Positions 1-9,509 are shown, counted from the stretch's first letter. The stretch is 64,000 nucleotides of DNA from Candidatus Hydrogenedentota bacterium (GCA_013359265.1 JABWCD010000024.1:19123-83122); one strand, 5' to 3'. Numbers and translations are program-made. The notes: a model not told the origin generated them from the letters alone.

Positions 1-2288
1 CCGGATCGACGGGCAAGCCTAAGGGGAGCATGCTCGAACACCGCGGCGTGTGCAATCTGATTTCGCACAAGGCGCGGGTGCTGCAAGTTGGCCCGGGCAG
101 CCGCGTGCTCCAGTTCTGCTCGCTGAACTTCGACCCGTCGGTATGCGAAATATTCATGACCTTGTGCAGTGGCGGAACGCTGTATTTGGTGCCGCAGGAG
201 AAGGTAAGGGCGCCGGACGAGATTGCGCGCATTCTAAAGCACGAACGGATCAACGCGGCGCTGATGACGCCGTCATTGCTTCGGTCGCTCCCCAACGAGG
301 AACTTCCGGATTTGAAAGTGATCGAATCCGGCGGAGAGGTGTGTTCGGCATCGCTGGTGACGCGCTGGGGCAAGGGACGGAAGTTGTTCAACGCGTACGG
401 TCCGACCGAGGCGACGGTGTGCGTGTCCGAGGCGTTGTGCGACGCGGGGACCAGCGAGGACCCGCCGATCGGAAAGCCAATACCGAATACGCGTCTGTAT
501 GTGTTGGACGATCAGATGCGACTGGTTCCGCCCGGCGTGCCCGGCGAGTTGTATATCGGCGGCGTGGGAGTGGGGCGCGGTTACCTGAACCGTCCGGATC
601 TCACCGCGGAACGGTTTGTGAAGAACCCATTCAACGGGATCGGCGGCGATCGGTTGTACCGGTCCGGCGACCGTGTGCGGTACCGTGAAGATGGAAACAT
701 CGAATTCCTTGGCCGCGTCGATCAGCAGGTGAAAATCCGCGGGCATCGCGTCGAACTTGGCGAGATCGAATCGGTGCTTATTCAGTTTCCGGACGTTCGC
801 GAGTGTGTGGTGGATGCGCGCGAGGACGCTTCGGGCGAAACGAAGCTTGTGGCGTATGTCGTGCCTCGGCGCACTGGACAGCTCTTCGACGGCGAACTCA
901 AGGGGTTTCTCCGCATGCTGCTGCCGGAGTATATGCTGCCGGCCGCGTACGTGACGCTCGATACGCTTCCGCTGAACACGAACGGAAAGATCGATCGGCA
1001 GGCGCTTCCGAAGCCCGACCGCCAGGCGCACGCTCACACGGAAGCGGACTCGCCGCGCGATTCCATCGAACTCGAGTTGAAACTGATCTGGGAGCGCGTG
1101 CTCGAGGTTAGCCCCATCGGCGTTTCAGACCATTTTTTCGATGTTGGCGGCCATTCGTTGTCGGCAGTGCATCTCATGGACCAGATTCACCGGCACTTTG
1201 GCGTGCGGCTCTCGCCGGCCACCCTGTTCGACTCGCCGACGATCGAGTCGCAGGCCGGACTGATTCGCGACAGCAACAAGAGCGTTCCCGCGCCCATCGT
1301 CGTACCGTTGCACGGCGCGGGCACGAAGACGCCGTTTTACTGCATCCATCCCGCGCCGGGCACGGTGTTCTGTTACATGCCGATCGTCGCGCATTTGGAC
1401 GAAGACCGGCCGTTTTACGGGATTCAAGCGCCGACCGTGGACGGCGTGGGGACGGTCATCACGTCGATACCGGAAGCGGCGCGCATGTACATCGCGGCGA
1501 TTCGCGAGCAGCAGCCACATGGCCCATACATGTTGGGTGGCCATTCGTCGGGAGGGAACATTGCGTTCGAGATGGCGCAGCAGTTGCGGGCGCAGGGCGA
1601 AGAGGTCCGCCTGCTCGTGATGCTCGACAGCATGGCCCCCGTGCCGGGTGGCCGTTCGGAAGATTTGTACCGCATCATCGTGGACGTGACGAACGACACG
1701 ATCTGGCTCGCGAGTATCGTTCTGCTGGTCGAGCATTTCTTCTCAGCCAACCTGGGCGTCACGTACAAGCAGCTTCGCGGGATGCCGATGGAGCGGCAAC
1801 TCGAAACCGTGCTGGACGCGTTGAAGCGCATCAAGTTTGTGGCGCCGACGGCGGATACGGGCGCCATTCGGGGCATGGTCGAGAATTTCAAGCGCACGCT
1901 GCAATCGACCATGCAATACCGGCCGGACGTGTATGACGGGAAAATCGCGTTTCTGCGCACGAACGATTTGTTCACCGCGATGCCGGACGGAATCATGGTG
2001 GAATCGATACTGAAATACATCAAGGCGCTCGTCACGAATTGGCGCGTGTCGCTGCGCGTGCTTCCGCAGATTTTGCGCGACATGTTGACGACGCTGTTCC
2101 GCTCCGGCGCGCTGCGGAAATACTTTTCCGACGAGTCGCTCGGCTGGCGGCGCTACACAACCCAGCCGGTGTCGGTGCATCCGGTCCCCGGAAACCACAT
2201 CACGATGCTGACCGAACCGAATGCGAAGGACGTTGCGAGGATACTTTCGGAGTGTCTCGACACCGCGGACTCGACGGCGGCGCGCTGA
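1..2288 (+). CDS. Nonribosomal peptide synthetase, C-terminal A-PCP-TE part (5' end outside window)
   Basis: The reading frame is open from base 3 and its first visible residues, GSTGKPKGS, are the A3 core motif of an adenylation domain, so the true start lies upstream and the ATG at 30 is internal. Counting from that ATG: adenylation domain to about residue 335 (NAYGPTEATV near 120, YRSGDR, GRVDQQVKIRGHRVELGE, NGKIDRQALP); carrier domain with DVGGHSLS, phosphopantetheine Ser near 376; type I thioesterase with nucleophile motif GGHSSGG near 503 and a probable catalytic His in PGNHITM near the end. An A-PCP-TE end is a termination module that loads the last monomer and releases the product. 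The substrate cannot be predicted from what is visible. It converges on the minus-strand SDR gene 123 bp away. Confidence 0.93.
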   Translation, partial: GSTGKPKGSMLEHRGVCNLISHKARVLQVGPGSRVLQFCSLNFDPSVCEIFMTLCSGGTLYLVPQEKVRAPDEIARILKHERINAALMTPSLLRSLPNEELPDLKVIESGGEVCSASLVTRWGKGRKLFNAYGPTEATVCVSEALCDAGTSEDPPIGKPIPNTRLYVLDDQMRLVPPGVPGELYIGGVGVGRGYLNRPDLTAERFVKNPFNGIGGDRLYRSGDRVRYREDGNIEFLGRVDQQVKIRGHRVELGEIESVLIQFPDVRECVVDAREDASGETKLVAYVVPRRTGQLFDGELKGFLRMLLPEYMLPAAYVTLDTLPLNTNGKIDRQALPKPDRQAHAHTEADSPRDSIELELKLIWERVLEVSPIGVSDHFFDVGGHSLSAVHLMDQIHRHFGVRLSPATLFDSPTIESQAGLIRDSNKSVPAPIVVPLHGAGTKTPFYCIHPAPGTVFCYMPIVAHLDEDRPFYGIQAPTVDGVGTVITSIPEAARMYIAAIREQQPHGPYMLGGHSSGGNIAFEMAQQLRAQGEEVRLLVMLDSMAPVPGGRSEDLYRIIVDVTNDTIWLASIVLLVEHFFSANLGVTYKQLRGMPMERQLETVLDALKRIKFVAPTADTGAIRGMVENFKRTLQSTMQYRPDVYDGKIAFLRTNDLFTAMPDGIMVESILKYIKALVTNWRVSLRVLPQILRDMLTTLFRSGALRKYFSDESLGWRRYTTQPVSVHPVPGNHITMLTEPNAKDVARILSECLDTADSTAAR

Positions 2289-2411
2289 TCGGGCTATTGT
2301 TCCATGCCGCCTGGGCCGAGCGGCGAGGCGGGTCGACGGGCTGTTATTGGGGAGAGCCATCGAAGCGGTGGGGGTCCCGGTGCGCGGAGCGCTTCCGACC
2401 GGCGCGACGTG

Positions 2412-3218
2412 TTACAGGCCAGCGTGGTTGACGAGCTGGCGCGTGATGAGGCGCACAAGACGCAGCGTGAGCCAACGGGGCGAAAGCCTCACGAGGAACG
2501 CGGCGAACTGCGTGAAGAACGGCGCCGCGATGGCGCGTTTACCCAAGGTATTCAGCGCAAGCGCGGCAATACTCTCCGGTGTCGACGAGTACTGCTGAAT
2601 CCGGTCGCAGTCCTCCTTCGAGAACCCTTCGGTCCTGAAGAAGTCCGTCTTCATTCCCGCGGGGCACACTGTCAAGCAGTCGATCGGCGAGTTCCGCAGT
2701 TCGCCCCACAACGATTCGCCGAAGTGCAGCAGAAACGCTTTCGACCCGCAGTACACGGATTCGTAGGGGCAGGAGATAAACGCTTGCAGCGAGGACACGA
2801 TGATGACCGCTCCGGCGTTGCGTTCGAACATTTGTGGGAGATACGCACGCGTGAGCAGAACGGGCGCAAGGCAGTTTAGTTTCACGAGCAGTTCGAGCTT
2901 CGCGGGGTCGCGGGTCTCAAAGTTTCCGCCGTGCGCCACGCCGGCGCAGTTTACGAGAATGCCGATGGGAATATCGGATGTGAATTCGACCAGCCGCGCT
3001 ACTGCGCGGTCTGACGCGAGGTCGAGTTCCAGCGGCCGGCATGCGATGGCATGCTTTTCCGACAGTTCATGCGCCAACGCGGACAGCGCTTCCTCACCCA
3101 ATCCGACGAGCACGCAATTCACGCCCGCCGCGGCGATCTGCCGTGCGAACTCGCGTCCCAATCCGGACGACGCGCCGGTGACGAGCGCCCAGCCGTTGTA
3201 GTGCTTCAGGTCTTTCAT
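2412..3218 (-). CDS. Short-chain dehydrogenase/reductase (SDR)
   Basis: A 268-residue classical SDR. It has the N-terminal nucleotide-binding motif TGASSGLG, the NCAG motif after the fourth strand, a serine in VSSLQAF and the catalytic YCGSK (YxxxK) tetrad element. It should be a cytosolic NAD(P)-dependent oxidoreductase; substrate unknown. The ATG at 3218 opens with MKDLKHYNGWALVTG, the normal distance before the Rossmann motif; the frame stays open far upstream but only as a shadow of the glycosyltransferase. It lies 68 bp downstream of that gene in the same direction and is probably cotranscribed. Next to an NRPS, this SDR/glycosyltransferase pair could tailor a natural product, but the genes converge, so that is only a suggestion. 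Confidence 0.9.
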   Translation of the reverse strand: MKDLKHYNGWALVTGASSGLGREFARQIAAAGVNCVLVGLGEEALSALAHELSEKHAIACRPLELDLASDRAVARLVEFTSDIPIGILVNCAGVAHGGNFETRDPAKLELLVKLNCLAPVLLTRAYLPQMFERNAGAVIIVSSLQAFISCPYESVYCGSKAFLLHFGESLWGELRNSPIDCLTVCPAGMKTDFFRTEGFSKEDCDRIQQYSSTPESIAALALNTLGKRAIAAPFFTQFAAFLVRLSPRWLTLRLVRLITRQLVNHAGL

Positions 3219-3286
3219 GGCATTTCTGGAGTGAACTTCGGAATGGCGAGAGTGTACAGGAAGCGGGGAGGGCGTGGCAGCGCGCG

Positions 3287-4531
3287 CTATGTGAGCGTGT
3301 GACCGGCCGGTTCGCCGCTGCGCGCAACCTCCTCGAGAATGCGCGCGGCGGTCGCTGCACCCGTGGCGCTCGCGACGGTGGACGAGAAGCGTTGGGACGC
3401 CTCGCGGTACTTGGGATTGGACATGACTTCGTTCAGCGCATCGACCAACCATTTGGACGACGTCTTGCGCGCCTGGCTGCACAGGCCCATGCCGCGGCGC
3501 TGGAGCATTTCCCCGGTGAGCTTTTGTTCGAGCTGGTTCCACAGCGCAATCATGGGCACGCCCGCTTCCAGCGCCTGGTACATGGTGCTGTTGCCGCCGT
3601 GGAAGATAATCGCTTTGCAGTGCTTCAGCACGGCGCGGCCGGGCGCGTATTCGGCGATGCGGAAATTGGGCGGCGCCATGGCGATGGTTTCCTGCGTGGC
3701 CTGGCCGCCGGTGGTGACGACAAACCGGTACGGCAGTTTTGCGAAGTCGGCGTACACGCGGCGCAAAAGCGGATCGAGCATGCCCGTTGTGCCGAGCGAG
3801 AAATAGATGTTGGTCTGGCCATCCTGCAGTTCGTCGAACCAGTCCGGCATGGGCACCGGCGGCTCGGAAAGAATTGGGCCGACCATCTTCCAGTTCCAAT
3901 CTTTTGGATACTCGTAGAGTCCGTCGAGGTCGGGCGAGATCATGGGGATGGACTTGAACAATCGGACGGAGTCGATCGGTTTCTTGTTGTACTTGGCGTA
4001 GATGGGACGGCGAAAGCGTTCGAGATAGAGCTTGTCCCACACCTGAATTGCGGGATAGGTAATTGAGGGCCACGAGACGAACTTGCCCGCGTAGGAATTC
4101 GTAATTCCCGCGGCGGGAATGCCGCGCACGTAGGCCGCGTTGCTGGCGGCGATCGAGGCGTCCCCACAAATAATGTCGGGCTTCTCCTTGTCGATTGCGT
4201 CGATGTAGCCCTGGAATATTTTGTCCAGCGGTGTCCAATGGCCGAGGTTGAGCAGATCGAGCCCGACAAACAGGAAGCCCTTGGTCTCCAAGCGATTGAA
4301 GATGTACCCGTAGTCCTGTTCCTGGACGTGTACCCACGGGAAGCCGCTCTTGACGGCGACGTTGCTGCGCCAGCCGGGCCGTTCGGGGTCCTCGACTGCG
4401 AAGACAACCTGGTGTCCCCGGTCGCGCAACACTTTGCCTATCTCGACACACCGGCAGATGTGCGAGAGCATGTAGGACATGGGCGCAAACATGAACTTGA
4501 GGGGGCGGCCATTCGCCGGTAGATTGCTCAA
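3287..4531 (-). CDS. UGT/MGT-like glycosyltransferase (GT1 family)
   Basis: The C-terminal half carries the nucleotide-sugar binding signature of GT1 enzymes, with FHGGNSTMYQALEAGVPM followed by ALWNQLEQK; the N-terminal half is a Rossmann acceptor domain (FAPMSYMLSHICRCVEIGKV, then DRGHQVVFAV). It likely transfers a sugar from an NDP-sugar to a small acceptor. The start is uncertain. I chose the TTG at 4531 because a GGAGG lies five bases upstream; a TTG at 4588 without ribosome site and an ATG at 4492 are alternatives. It is transcribed between the ADP-ribosylglycohydrolase and SDR genes. Confidence 0.82.
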   Translation of the reverse strand: MSNLPANGRPLKFMFAPMSYMLSHICRCVEIGKVLRDRGHQVVFAVEDPERPGWRSNVAVKSGFPWVHVQEQDYGYIFNRLETKGFLFVGLDLLNLGHWTPLDKIFQGYIDAIDKEKPDIICGDASIAASNAAYVRGIPAAGITNSYAGKFVSWPSITYPAIQVWDKLYLERFRRPIYAKYNKKPIDSVRLFKSIPMISPDLDGLYEYPKDWNWKMVGPILSEPPVPMPDWFDELQDGQTNIYFSLGTTGMLDPLLRRVYADFAKLPYRFVVTTGGQATQETIAMAPPNFRIAEYAPGRAVLKHCKAIIFHGGNSTMYQALEAGVPMIALWNQLEQKLTGEMLQRRGMGLCSQARKTSSKWLVDALNEVMSNPKYREASQRFSSTVASATGAATAARILEEVARSGEPAGHTLT

Positions 4532-4627
4532 GAGTTCCTCCACAGCCGGACAGATTGCAGCCCTAGTCTGAGTGTAGATATTGGACAAGGATAATGAAGC
4601 GTTGGTTTCACCGCGCCCTCGGGTCAG

Positions 4628-6217
4628 CTAGTTGGCAACCTTGATTGCCGCAAAGTACGCCGCCTCGTAGGACCATCCGTTGGCGCAGTTCTCGACGCGG
4701 ACGTCGATGTCTTTGTTTGTATAGGGCATGAGGTCGAACGTGACGGTCGTCCATTCGCCCTTGGTGCCGACGATTTTTTCGATCTTCGGTTCGTTGTTGA
4801 TAGAGACCTTCAACAGGTAGTCGCCCCGCCTGTCGGACGCCGTATCGATCATCAACTGCGGGCGTCCGCCGGCGGGAACATGGAACGAGGCGACGATTGC
4901 CGCGGGCTCCGATTCGCTGACAGGATGCAGCACGAGTACGTTGTCGCGGCCCAGGGCGCTCCCACGAACGCCGGGCTGCATGTCGCGGCCGCAGGAAAGC
5001 AAGGTCCAATTGGGGTCCCACCAGTTCAATTCCTGTTGTGCGACGGGTACGGCGAGCATTTCCTTCTGATCGGTCCATTGTTCTAGCGTGGCTGGGGGCT
5101 GCGGCGATTGCGCGGCGAACGAATACGCATCCGCGGACACGGTCCCGCCGGCGCGCCGGACGATATCTTCGGTGACGCGTTGGCACGCGGGTAAGAGCGT
5201 GTTGAACGAATAGCCGGTGTGCGAGAACTTCCTGTCGGCGATTGCCGCGATGCCGCCGGTGAACGATTCTTCGATCGCGTTGAACCCCTTCATGCAGCCG
5301 AGCACGCCCGCGGCGTTCGACGGATTGCAGTCGGCGTCTTGTCCGCAACGCGTGGCGATTTCGACGGTCTTGGCGAAATCGCCGTTGCCGTAGAGCAGGC
5401 CCATGACGATGTAGGCGCCGTTGAGTTTTGCGTCGATATTGAAGGGATCGCCGGGCGCGCAGTCGACGTCGTCTTGCCACTTTTTCTCGATCTTGTTCCA
5501 TGCCGCGAGCCAGTCGTCGGGCGATTCCGCGTGCCATTCGATCACATCGGATATGCACTGGTGGTATAGCGACTCTTTCGGAATGCAGGCGAGTCCCGCT
5601 TCGACGACCTTGCGCACGTCGTTGTCTTCAAAGTAGGCCGCTGTGTACATGCCGGCGACGAACATGCCGCCGTAGAGGCCGTCGCCGTAGTTCATGATGC
5701 GGCCGAAGACATCGCAGAGGCGGTTCGATTCGCGCGGAAGGCCCGGGCAGAGAATTCCAAACAGGTCTGCTTCGATCTGGAAATCGATGTCGTCTGCGTG
5801 GCGGTTGTACATGGGATGACCGGACATTGGAGGCATGATGCCGTGACGGCAATTCTCGCGGCCGTAGTGGTTTGCGTGCCAGAGCGGATAGCCGGTGTTC
5901 GCGAAGGCTTTGCCCGCCTGCTCGTAGGTTACGCCGAGGCCATGATCTTCGATGGCCTTCAGAAACGTCAGCTCGACGTAGCAGTCGTCCTGATCGATGG
6001 CGCCAGCGATGCGATCGGACGTCCACTCTCGAAGCGGATCGGTAATCGGTTTTGCGTTCGAGCGGAATTCGTAGGGCGCGCCATAGCACACGCCGATCAT
6101 CTGTCCCGCCCATGCGCCCTTGCATTTGTCGAGGTATTTCTCCTTTGACAAGGTCACGGTATCGGCGGACGCAATGAATATGCTTGCATAAATCGCGGCC
6201 ACGACAAATCGGTACAT
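4628..6217 (-). CDS. Exported ADP-ribosylglycohydrolase family protein
   Basis: A 529-residue protein with an N-terminal hydrophobic signal segment (about residues 1-18). The ADP-ribosylglycohydrolase (DraG/ARH-like) fold follows, with metal-ligand motifs GAIDQDDCYVE (residues 73-83) and GQDADCNPSNAAG near residue 290. Family members bind two Mg2+ and cleave ADP-ribose linkages, but the exported branch common in PVC-type genomes is of unknown substrate and may act on glycans. A further C-terminal beta-rich region of about 150 residues resembles a carbohydrate-binding jelly roll. The start is supported by GGGAGG six bases before the ATG. It lies 21 bp downstream of the sialidase-like gene, so the two are very likely cotranscribed. 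Confidence 0.82.
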   Translation of the reverse strand: MYRFVVAAIYASIFIASADTVTLSKEKYLDKCKGAWAGQMIGVCYGAPYEFRSNAKPITDPLREWTSDRIAGAIDQDDCYVELTFLKAIEDHGLGVTYEQAGKAFANTGYPLWHANHYGRENCRHGIMPPMSGHPMYNRHADDIDFQIEADLFGILCPGLPRESNRLCDVFGRIMNYGDGLYGGMFVAGMYTAAYFEDNDVRKVVEAGLACIPKESLYHQCISDVIEWHAESPDDWLAAWNKIEKKWQDDVDCAPGDPFNIDAKLNGAYIVMGLLYGNGDFAKTVEIATRCGQDADCNPSNAAGVLGCMKGFNAIEESFTGGIAAIADRKFSHTGYSFNTLLPACQRVTEDIVRRAGGTVSADAYSFAAQSPQPPATLEQWTDQKEMLAVPVAQQELNWWDPNWTLLSCGRDMQPGVRGSALGRDNVLVLHPVSESEPAAIVASFHVPAGGRPQLMIDTASDRRGDYLLKVSINNEPKIEKIVGTKGEWTTVTFDLMPYTNKDIDVRVENCANGWSYEAAYFAAIKVAN

Positions 6218-6238
6218 GTGCGCCCTCCCTGAAGGCGA

Positions 6239-7399
6239 TTAGTCGCCTTCCACGATCCACTCCGGCGTGAACGCGGCGTGTTTGATTGACTTGCCTGCGT
6301 CGTCCGAGTGCGTATACGACACGTGGATGCGGCCGTCCTTACCCTGGATGGCCGTGGGATACGCGTAGCTGCCTTTGCGGGGTTCGCTGCGATCCAGGTG
6401 GCGCGTCCATTTCCACGTCGCGCCTTCGTCATCGGACATTGTGACGGCCAGCGAGTGACGGCCGTTTTCCGTGTCGTTGTACACGAACGCCCAGCGGCCG
6501 TCCGCCAGGTTCAACGCGGCGACGCTTGCGCCGGGGTTTGGCAGTTCCGTATCGCGTGCCGCGGACCACGTCGCGCCGTCGTCGCCCGACGTTGCGAAGA
6601 GCACGCGATTTGGCGGGCCGCCACTATCGCGGCAGAATGCGACGAGTTGCCCGCTCTTTTTGCGGAAGATGGTGGGCTGGATCGGCGCGAACCCGATGAT
6701 CGGCAAGCTCGGTTTCCACGTCTCGCCGAGATCGTCGGTGATGGCGATCAATCCGGCGTTGTAGCCATCCGAATACAGCGGCACCAGGATACGGCCCGAT
6801 GGCAACGCGACCGGGACCGCGCGGGTCATCCAGCCGAGCTGGCGCTTGATGCGGTCCTTCGATGCGTCGACGAGCATTTTGGTGTATTGCGGCGCGTACT
6901 CCGCCCACATTGGTTCATCGGGGTTCAGCTCCTTGAAGCGATCCTCGGTGGCTTTCGCGAATTCGTCGCCGGGCTGCAACAGGATTACGTCCTGCCACGA
7001 CCAATTGGGCGCACCTTTGCCGGTGTAGTCGTCGGCGCGCCGGTATTTCAAGAGGCATTGCTCCCACTTGTTCGCCTGCACCACGACCCAGAACAGCCAG
7101 AGCCGGTCCCTCGAGTCGATGAACAAGGTTGGGTTGCAGTCGGGATGGTCCGGCGTGTCCGCCATGGTGAAGACGGGACTCCACGATTTCGCGCCCTTCT
7201 TCAGGCGGGCGCCCTGGATTTTCACATCGTTCGCGCTGCGTTCGCCGGACCCGTAGAACCAGCATGCGATGAGGTCTCCGTTCTTGCATTCGACGACGGC
7301 GCTTCCGTGGCAGTGTTTCTCCTGCGGCGGGAAGATCAGTTCCGATTGCGCCCCGGCTGACGCCCCCGTAACGAATGCGATAGCAAACAATGTAGTCAT
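6239..7399 (-). CDS. Exported sialidase-like (BNR/Asp-box) protein
   Basis: A 386-residue protein starting at the ATG at 7399, which has AAGGAG nine bases upstream; the frame extends to 7498 but only the shorter form begins directly with a signal peptide (MTTLFAIAFVTGASAGA). Asp-box motifs of the sialidase propeller are visible: ITDDLGETW, SGDDGATW and SDDEGATW. The family hydrolyses sialic acids or related sugars, or simply binds glycans; the usual N-terminal arginine region is present only loosely, so substrate is open. It is sandwiched between the alcohol dehydrogenase and the ADP-ribosylglycohydrolase genes in a minus-strand run. Confidence 0.82.
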   Translation of the reverse strand: MTTLFAIAFVTGASAGAQSELIFPPQEKHCHGSAVVECKNGDLIACWFYGSGERSANDVKIQGARLKKGAKSWSPVFTMADTPDHPDCNPTLFIDSRDRLWLFWVVVQANKWEQCLLKYRRADDYTGKGAPNWSWQDVILLQPGDEFAKATEDRFKELNPDEPMWAEYAPQYTKMLVDASKDRIKRQLGWMTRAVPVALPSGRILVPLYSDGYNAGLIAITDDLGETWKPSLPIIGFAPIQPTIFRKKSGQLVAFCRDSGGPPNRVLFATSGDDGATWSAARDTELPNPGASVAALNLADGRWAFVYNDTENGRHSLAVTMSDDEGATWKWTRHLDRSEPRKGSYAYPTAIQGKDGRIHVSYTHSDDAGKSIKHAAFTPEWIVEGD

Positions 7400-7451
7400 G
7401 CGGAAAGTCTCCTTGCCATGTTTAACATCAGGCTTGCCGACGTACAAATCC

Positions 7452-8456
7452 TTATGCGCCGCCAAAATCCAAGACCGCGCGGTATCGCACCTTCCCATCC
7501 GCGAGGCGCGCCATCACTTCGTTGATCGCGTCTGGGCGATATACCTCGATCATCGGTGTCACCTTGCCCCGTGCGGCAAGTTCTAAGACTTCCACCAAAT
7601 CGTTGCGGCCGCACTGTTGCGACCCGACGATCGATATCTGGTGATCGAGCAAATGCAGCGGGTCAATCGCAATCGCGTCTTTCCCAATTGCCATCGAAAT
7701 CAACTTGCCCTCGCGCCGAATCCCCGCAATCGCTTCGCTGTTGTACCGCATCAAATTCGACGTTGACAACAACACATCGACGCCACCCGCGTCCGCCAAT
7801 TCCTTGCCGACATGATTGCGAACGACCAACGCCTCATCCGCGCCGATCTGCAATATCTCTTTGCGCTTTACCTCCTGCGAGGTAATCCCGATCACCTCGT
7901 GTCCATACGCTTTCGCAATCTGGATCGCGAGATGCCCCAGCCCGCCGATGCCGATGACGCCGATGCGGTCCCCCGGCTTCGGGCTCGCGTTGCGGTATCC
8001 GCTCATCACGGTATACCCCGCGCAAAACAGTGGCGCGGCTATGCGCCAGTCAAGGGCCTCCGGCAGCAACGTACACCCCGCGGCGCGCGCGATCATGAAC
8101 TCGCGGTGCCCGCCACCCAATGTCATCCACGAATACTGATCGGCGCAATAATCCGGCTTGCGGATCTGGCACCAGCGGCACCGACCGCACCCTTCCTGAA
8201 CCCACGACACGCCGACCCGGTCGCCAATACGCAGACTCGTCACGCCCGGCCCCAATGCGTCCACAACGCCGACTGGCTCGTGTCCAAGCACCCACGGACT
8301 CGCCAGCGGTAATATTCCGGTCCAATAATGGATGTCGGTCCCGCACACCCCACTCGCGCGGGTGGAGATTCGCACCTCGCAAGGGCCCGGTTCCGGCATA
8401 TCCTCGTCGCGAACCTCAAACGGGCGGCGCGGTCCGGAAAAATAGACTGATTTCAT
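7452..8456 (-). CDS. Zinc-containing alcohol dehydrogenase (MDR family)
   Basis: A 334-residue medium-chain dehydrogenase. Catalytic-zinc motif GHEPVG follows VCGTDIHYW; four structural-zinc cysteines occur in GCGRCRWCQIRKPDYC; the NAD(P)-binding motif is GIGGLGHLAIQIAKAYG. The arrangement resembles the cinnamyl-alcohol dehydrogenase/YahK-like branch that reduces aldehydes with NADPH, but the substrate is not deducible. The ATG at 8456 (MKSVYFSGP) gives the normal family N-terminus; upstream in-frame starts add residues with no family match. It is the first gene of the five-gene minus-strand run ending with the SDR. Confidence 0.92.
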   Translation of the reverse strand: MKSVYFSGPRRPFEVRDEDMPEPGPCEVRISTRASGVCGTDIHYWTGILPLASPWVLGHEPVGVVDALGPGVTSLRIGDRVGVSWVQEGCGRCRWCQIRKPDYCADQYSWMTLGGGHREFMIARAAGCTLLPEALDWRIAAPLFCAGYTVMSGYRNASPKPGDRIGVIGIGGLGHLAIQIAKAYGHEVIGITSQEVKRKEILQIGADEALVVRNHVGKELADAGGVDVLLSTSNLMRYNSEAIAGIRREGKLISMAIGKDAIAIDPLHLLDHQISIVGSQQCGRNDLVEVLELAARGKVTPMIEVYRPDAINEVMARLADGKVRYRAVLDFGGA

Positions 8457-8570
8457 ACGCCCCCGAATTTCGCCATACCGAAGGAATACAAATGTCCGCG
8501 CAAAACGTGGGCACATTGCCCGCAGCCGCACCTTGGCGCGCAAAGGTCTTCAACGAATCTGGTGAAAAAA

Positions 8571-8654
8571 TGGCGGAGGGTGTGGGACTCGAACCCACAA
8601 GCCCGAAGGCGCCGGTTTTCAAGACCGGTGGATTGCCAGTTATCCTAACCCTCC
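8571..8654 (-). tRNA. tRNA-Ser (anticodon UGA), CCA encoded
   Basis: On the minus strand the sequence folds as a tRNA: 7-bp acceptor stem GGAGGGT/ACCCTCC, D arm GGAT...ATCC, anticodon stem CCGGT/ACCGG with loop CTTGAAA (anticodon TGA), a variable arm with stem GCC/GGC around TTCG, T arm GTGGG-TTCGAGT-CCCAC, discriminator G and an encoded CCA. The extra variable stem and the anticodon identify serine (codon UCA). Total length is 84 nt including CCA. It lies upstream of the alcohol dehydrogenase gene on the same strand. Confidence 0.96.
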
Positions 8655-8758
8655 GCGGGCGGATCGATGGTAGTTTACCGCATCGCGCACCGTACGCGCA
8701 CCGTCGACGGTCTTTTCAAAACTGGTATACTCGTCTGAATTGGAGACGCTAATTCCGG

Positions 8759-9466
8759 ATGGTTCACGAAATTGAAGTACTCTGCCTGAGCGCCGCTGCG
8801 ATTGGACTGGTCCACACGTTGCTCGGTCCAGACCACTACCTGCCGTTCATCATGTTGAGCCGGGCGCAGGGGTGGTCTTTGGCCAAGACCGTGCGCGTCA
8901 CGTTGCTCTGCGGCGCAGGGCATGTAGCCAGTTCCGTGCTGCTCGGGTGCGTGGGGGCCGCGGCCGGTCTCGCCATAACCCGGCTCGAAGCCATTGAAAC
9001 CATCCGCGGCGGCCTTGCCGCGTGGGTGCTGGCGGGGTTTGGGTTCGCGTATATGCTTTGGGGCATACGCGCGGCGTATCGCAATCGGCCGCACACGCAT
9101 TGGCATGCGCACGAGGCCGGCGCGGTCCATACGCACGAACATGTCCACGATCCGGCCCACGCGCACGTCCACGGCAACGTGTCCCGCGTTACGCCGTGGG
9201 TGCTGTTTACCGTGTTCATTCTCGGGCCTTGCGAACCGTTGATTCCGCTGCTCATGTATCCCGCGGCGCAGCACAGCGTGTGGGGTGTCGCATGCGTGAC
9301 AGCAGTCTTCGGTCTCGTGACGCTCGCGGCGATGACGGCCGCTGTGTTGGTTGCTTTGCGCGGAGCGAGTCTCGTACGGCTCGGCGCGCTCGAGCGTTAC
9401 ACGCATGCGCTCGCTGGCGCGACGCTTTGCGCCGCGGGCCTGTCGATGCGCTTTCTCGGACTGTGA
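8759..9466 (+). CDS. NiCoT/UreH-like metal transporter with histidine-rich loop
   Basis: A 235-residue polytopic membrane protein with about six hydrophobic segments. The first segment contains HTLLGPDH, a relative of the HX4DH metal-selectivity signature of nickel/cobalt transporters, and a second GPCEPLIP motif occurs in segment four. Between segments three and four (about residues 115-140) is a loop with about ten histidines (HTHWHAHEAG, HTHEHVHDPAHAHVHG) typical of RcnA/UreH-type divalent metal carriers. It probably moves Ni2+, Co2+ or a similar metal across the inner membrane; direction unknown. TATACT at 8726 could be a -10 element, but no convincing -35 accompanies it. A GGAG lies 13 bases before the ATG. 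Confidence 0.82.
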   Translation: MVHEIEVLCLSAAAIGLVHTLLGPDHYLPFIMLSRAQGWSLAKTVRVTLLCGAGHVASSVLLGCVGAAAGLAITRLEAIETIRGGLAAWVLAGFGFAYMLWGIRAAYRNRPHTHWHAHEAGAVHTHEHVHDPAHAHVHGNVSRVTPWVLFTVFILGPCEPLIPLLMYPAAQHSVWGVACVTAVFGLVTLAAMTAAVLVALRGASLVRLGALERYTHALAGATLCAAGLSMRFLGL

Positions 9467-9509
9467 CCACTCGTTCGACTCCGCACGCAACGATCTTTGG
9501 GGTGCCGTC

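Noticed and set aside
1..2288. Truncated NRPS pseudogene
   Set aside because: The frame is open to the window edge within a conserved motif, so it is simply cut by the window.
3219..4451. A possible 679-codon minus-strand gene extending the SDR upstream
   Set aside because: The extra N-terminal part is arginine-rich, lacks family features and is out of frame with the clearly real glycosyltransferase at the same place.
8571..8654. tRNA-Sec, because of the variable arm
   Set aside because: The anticodon is TGA, not TCA, and the acceptor stem has 7 bp, so it is tRNA-Ser.
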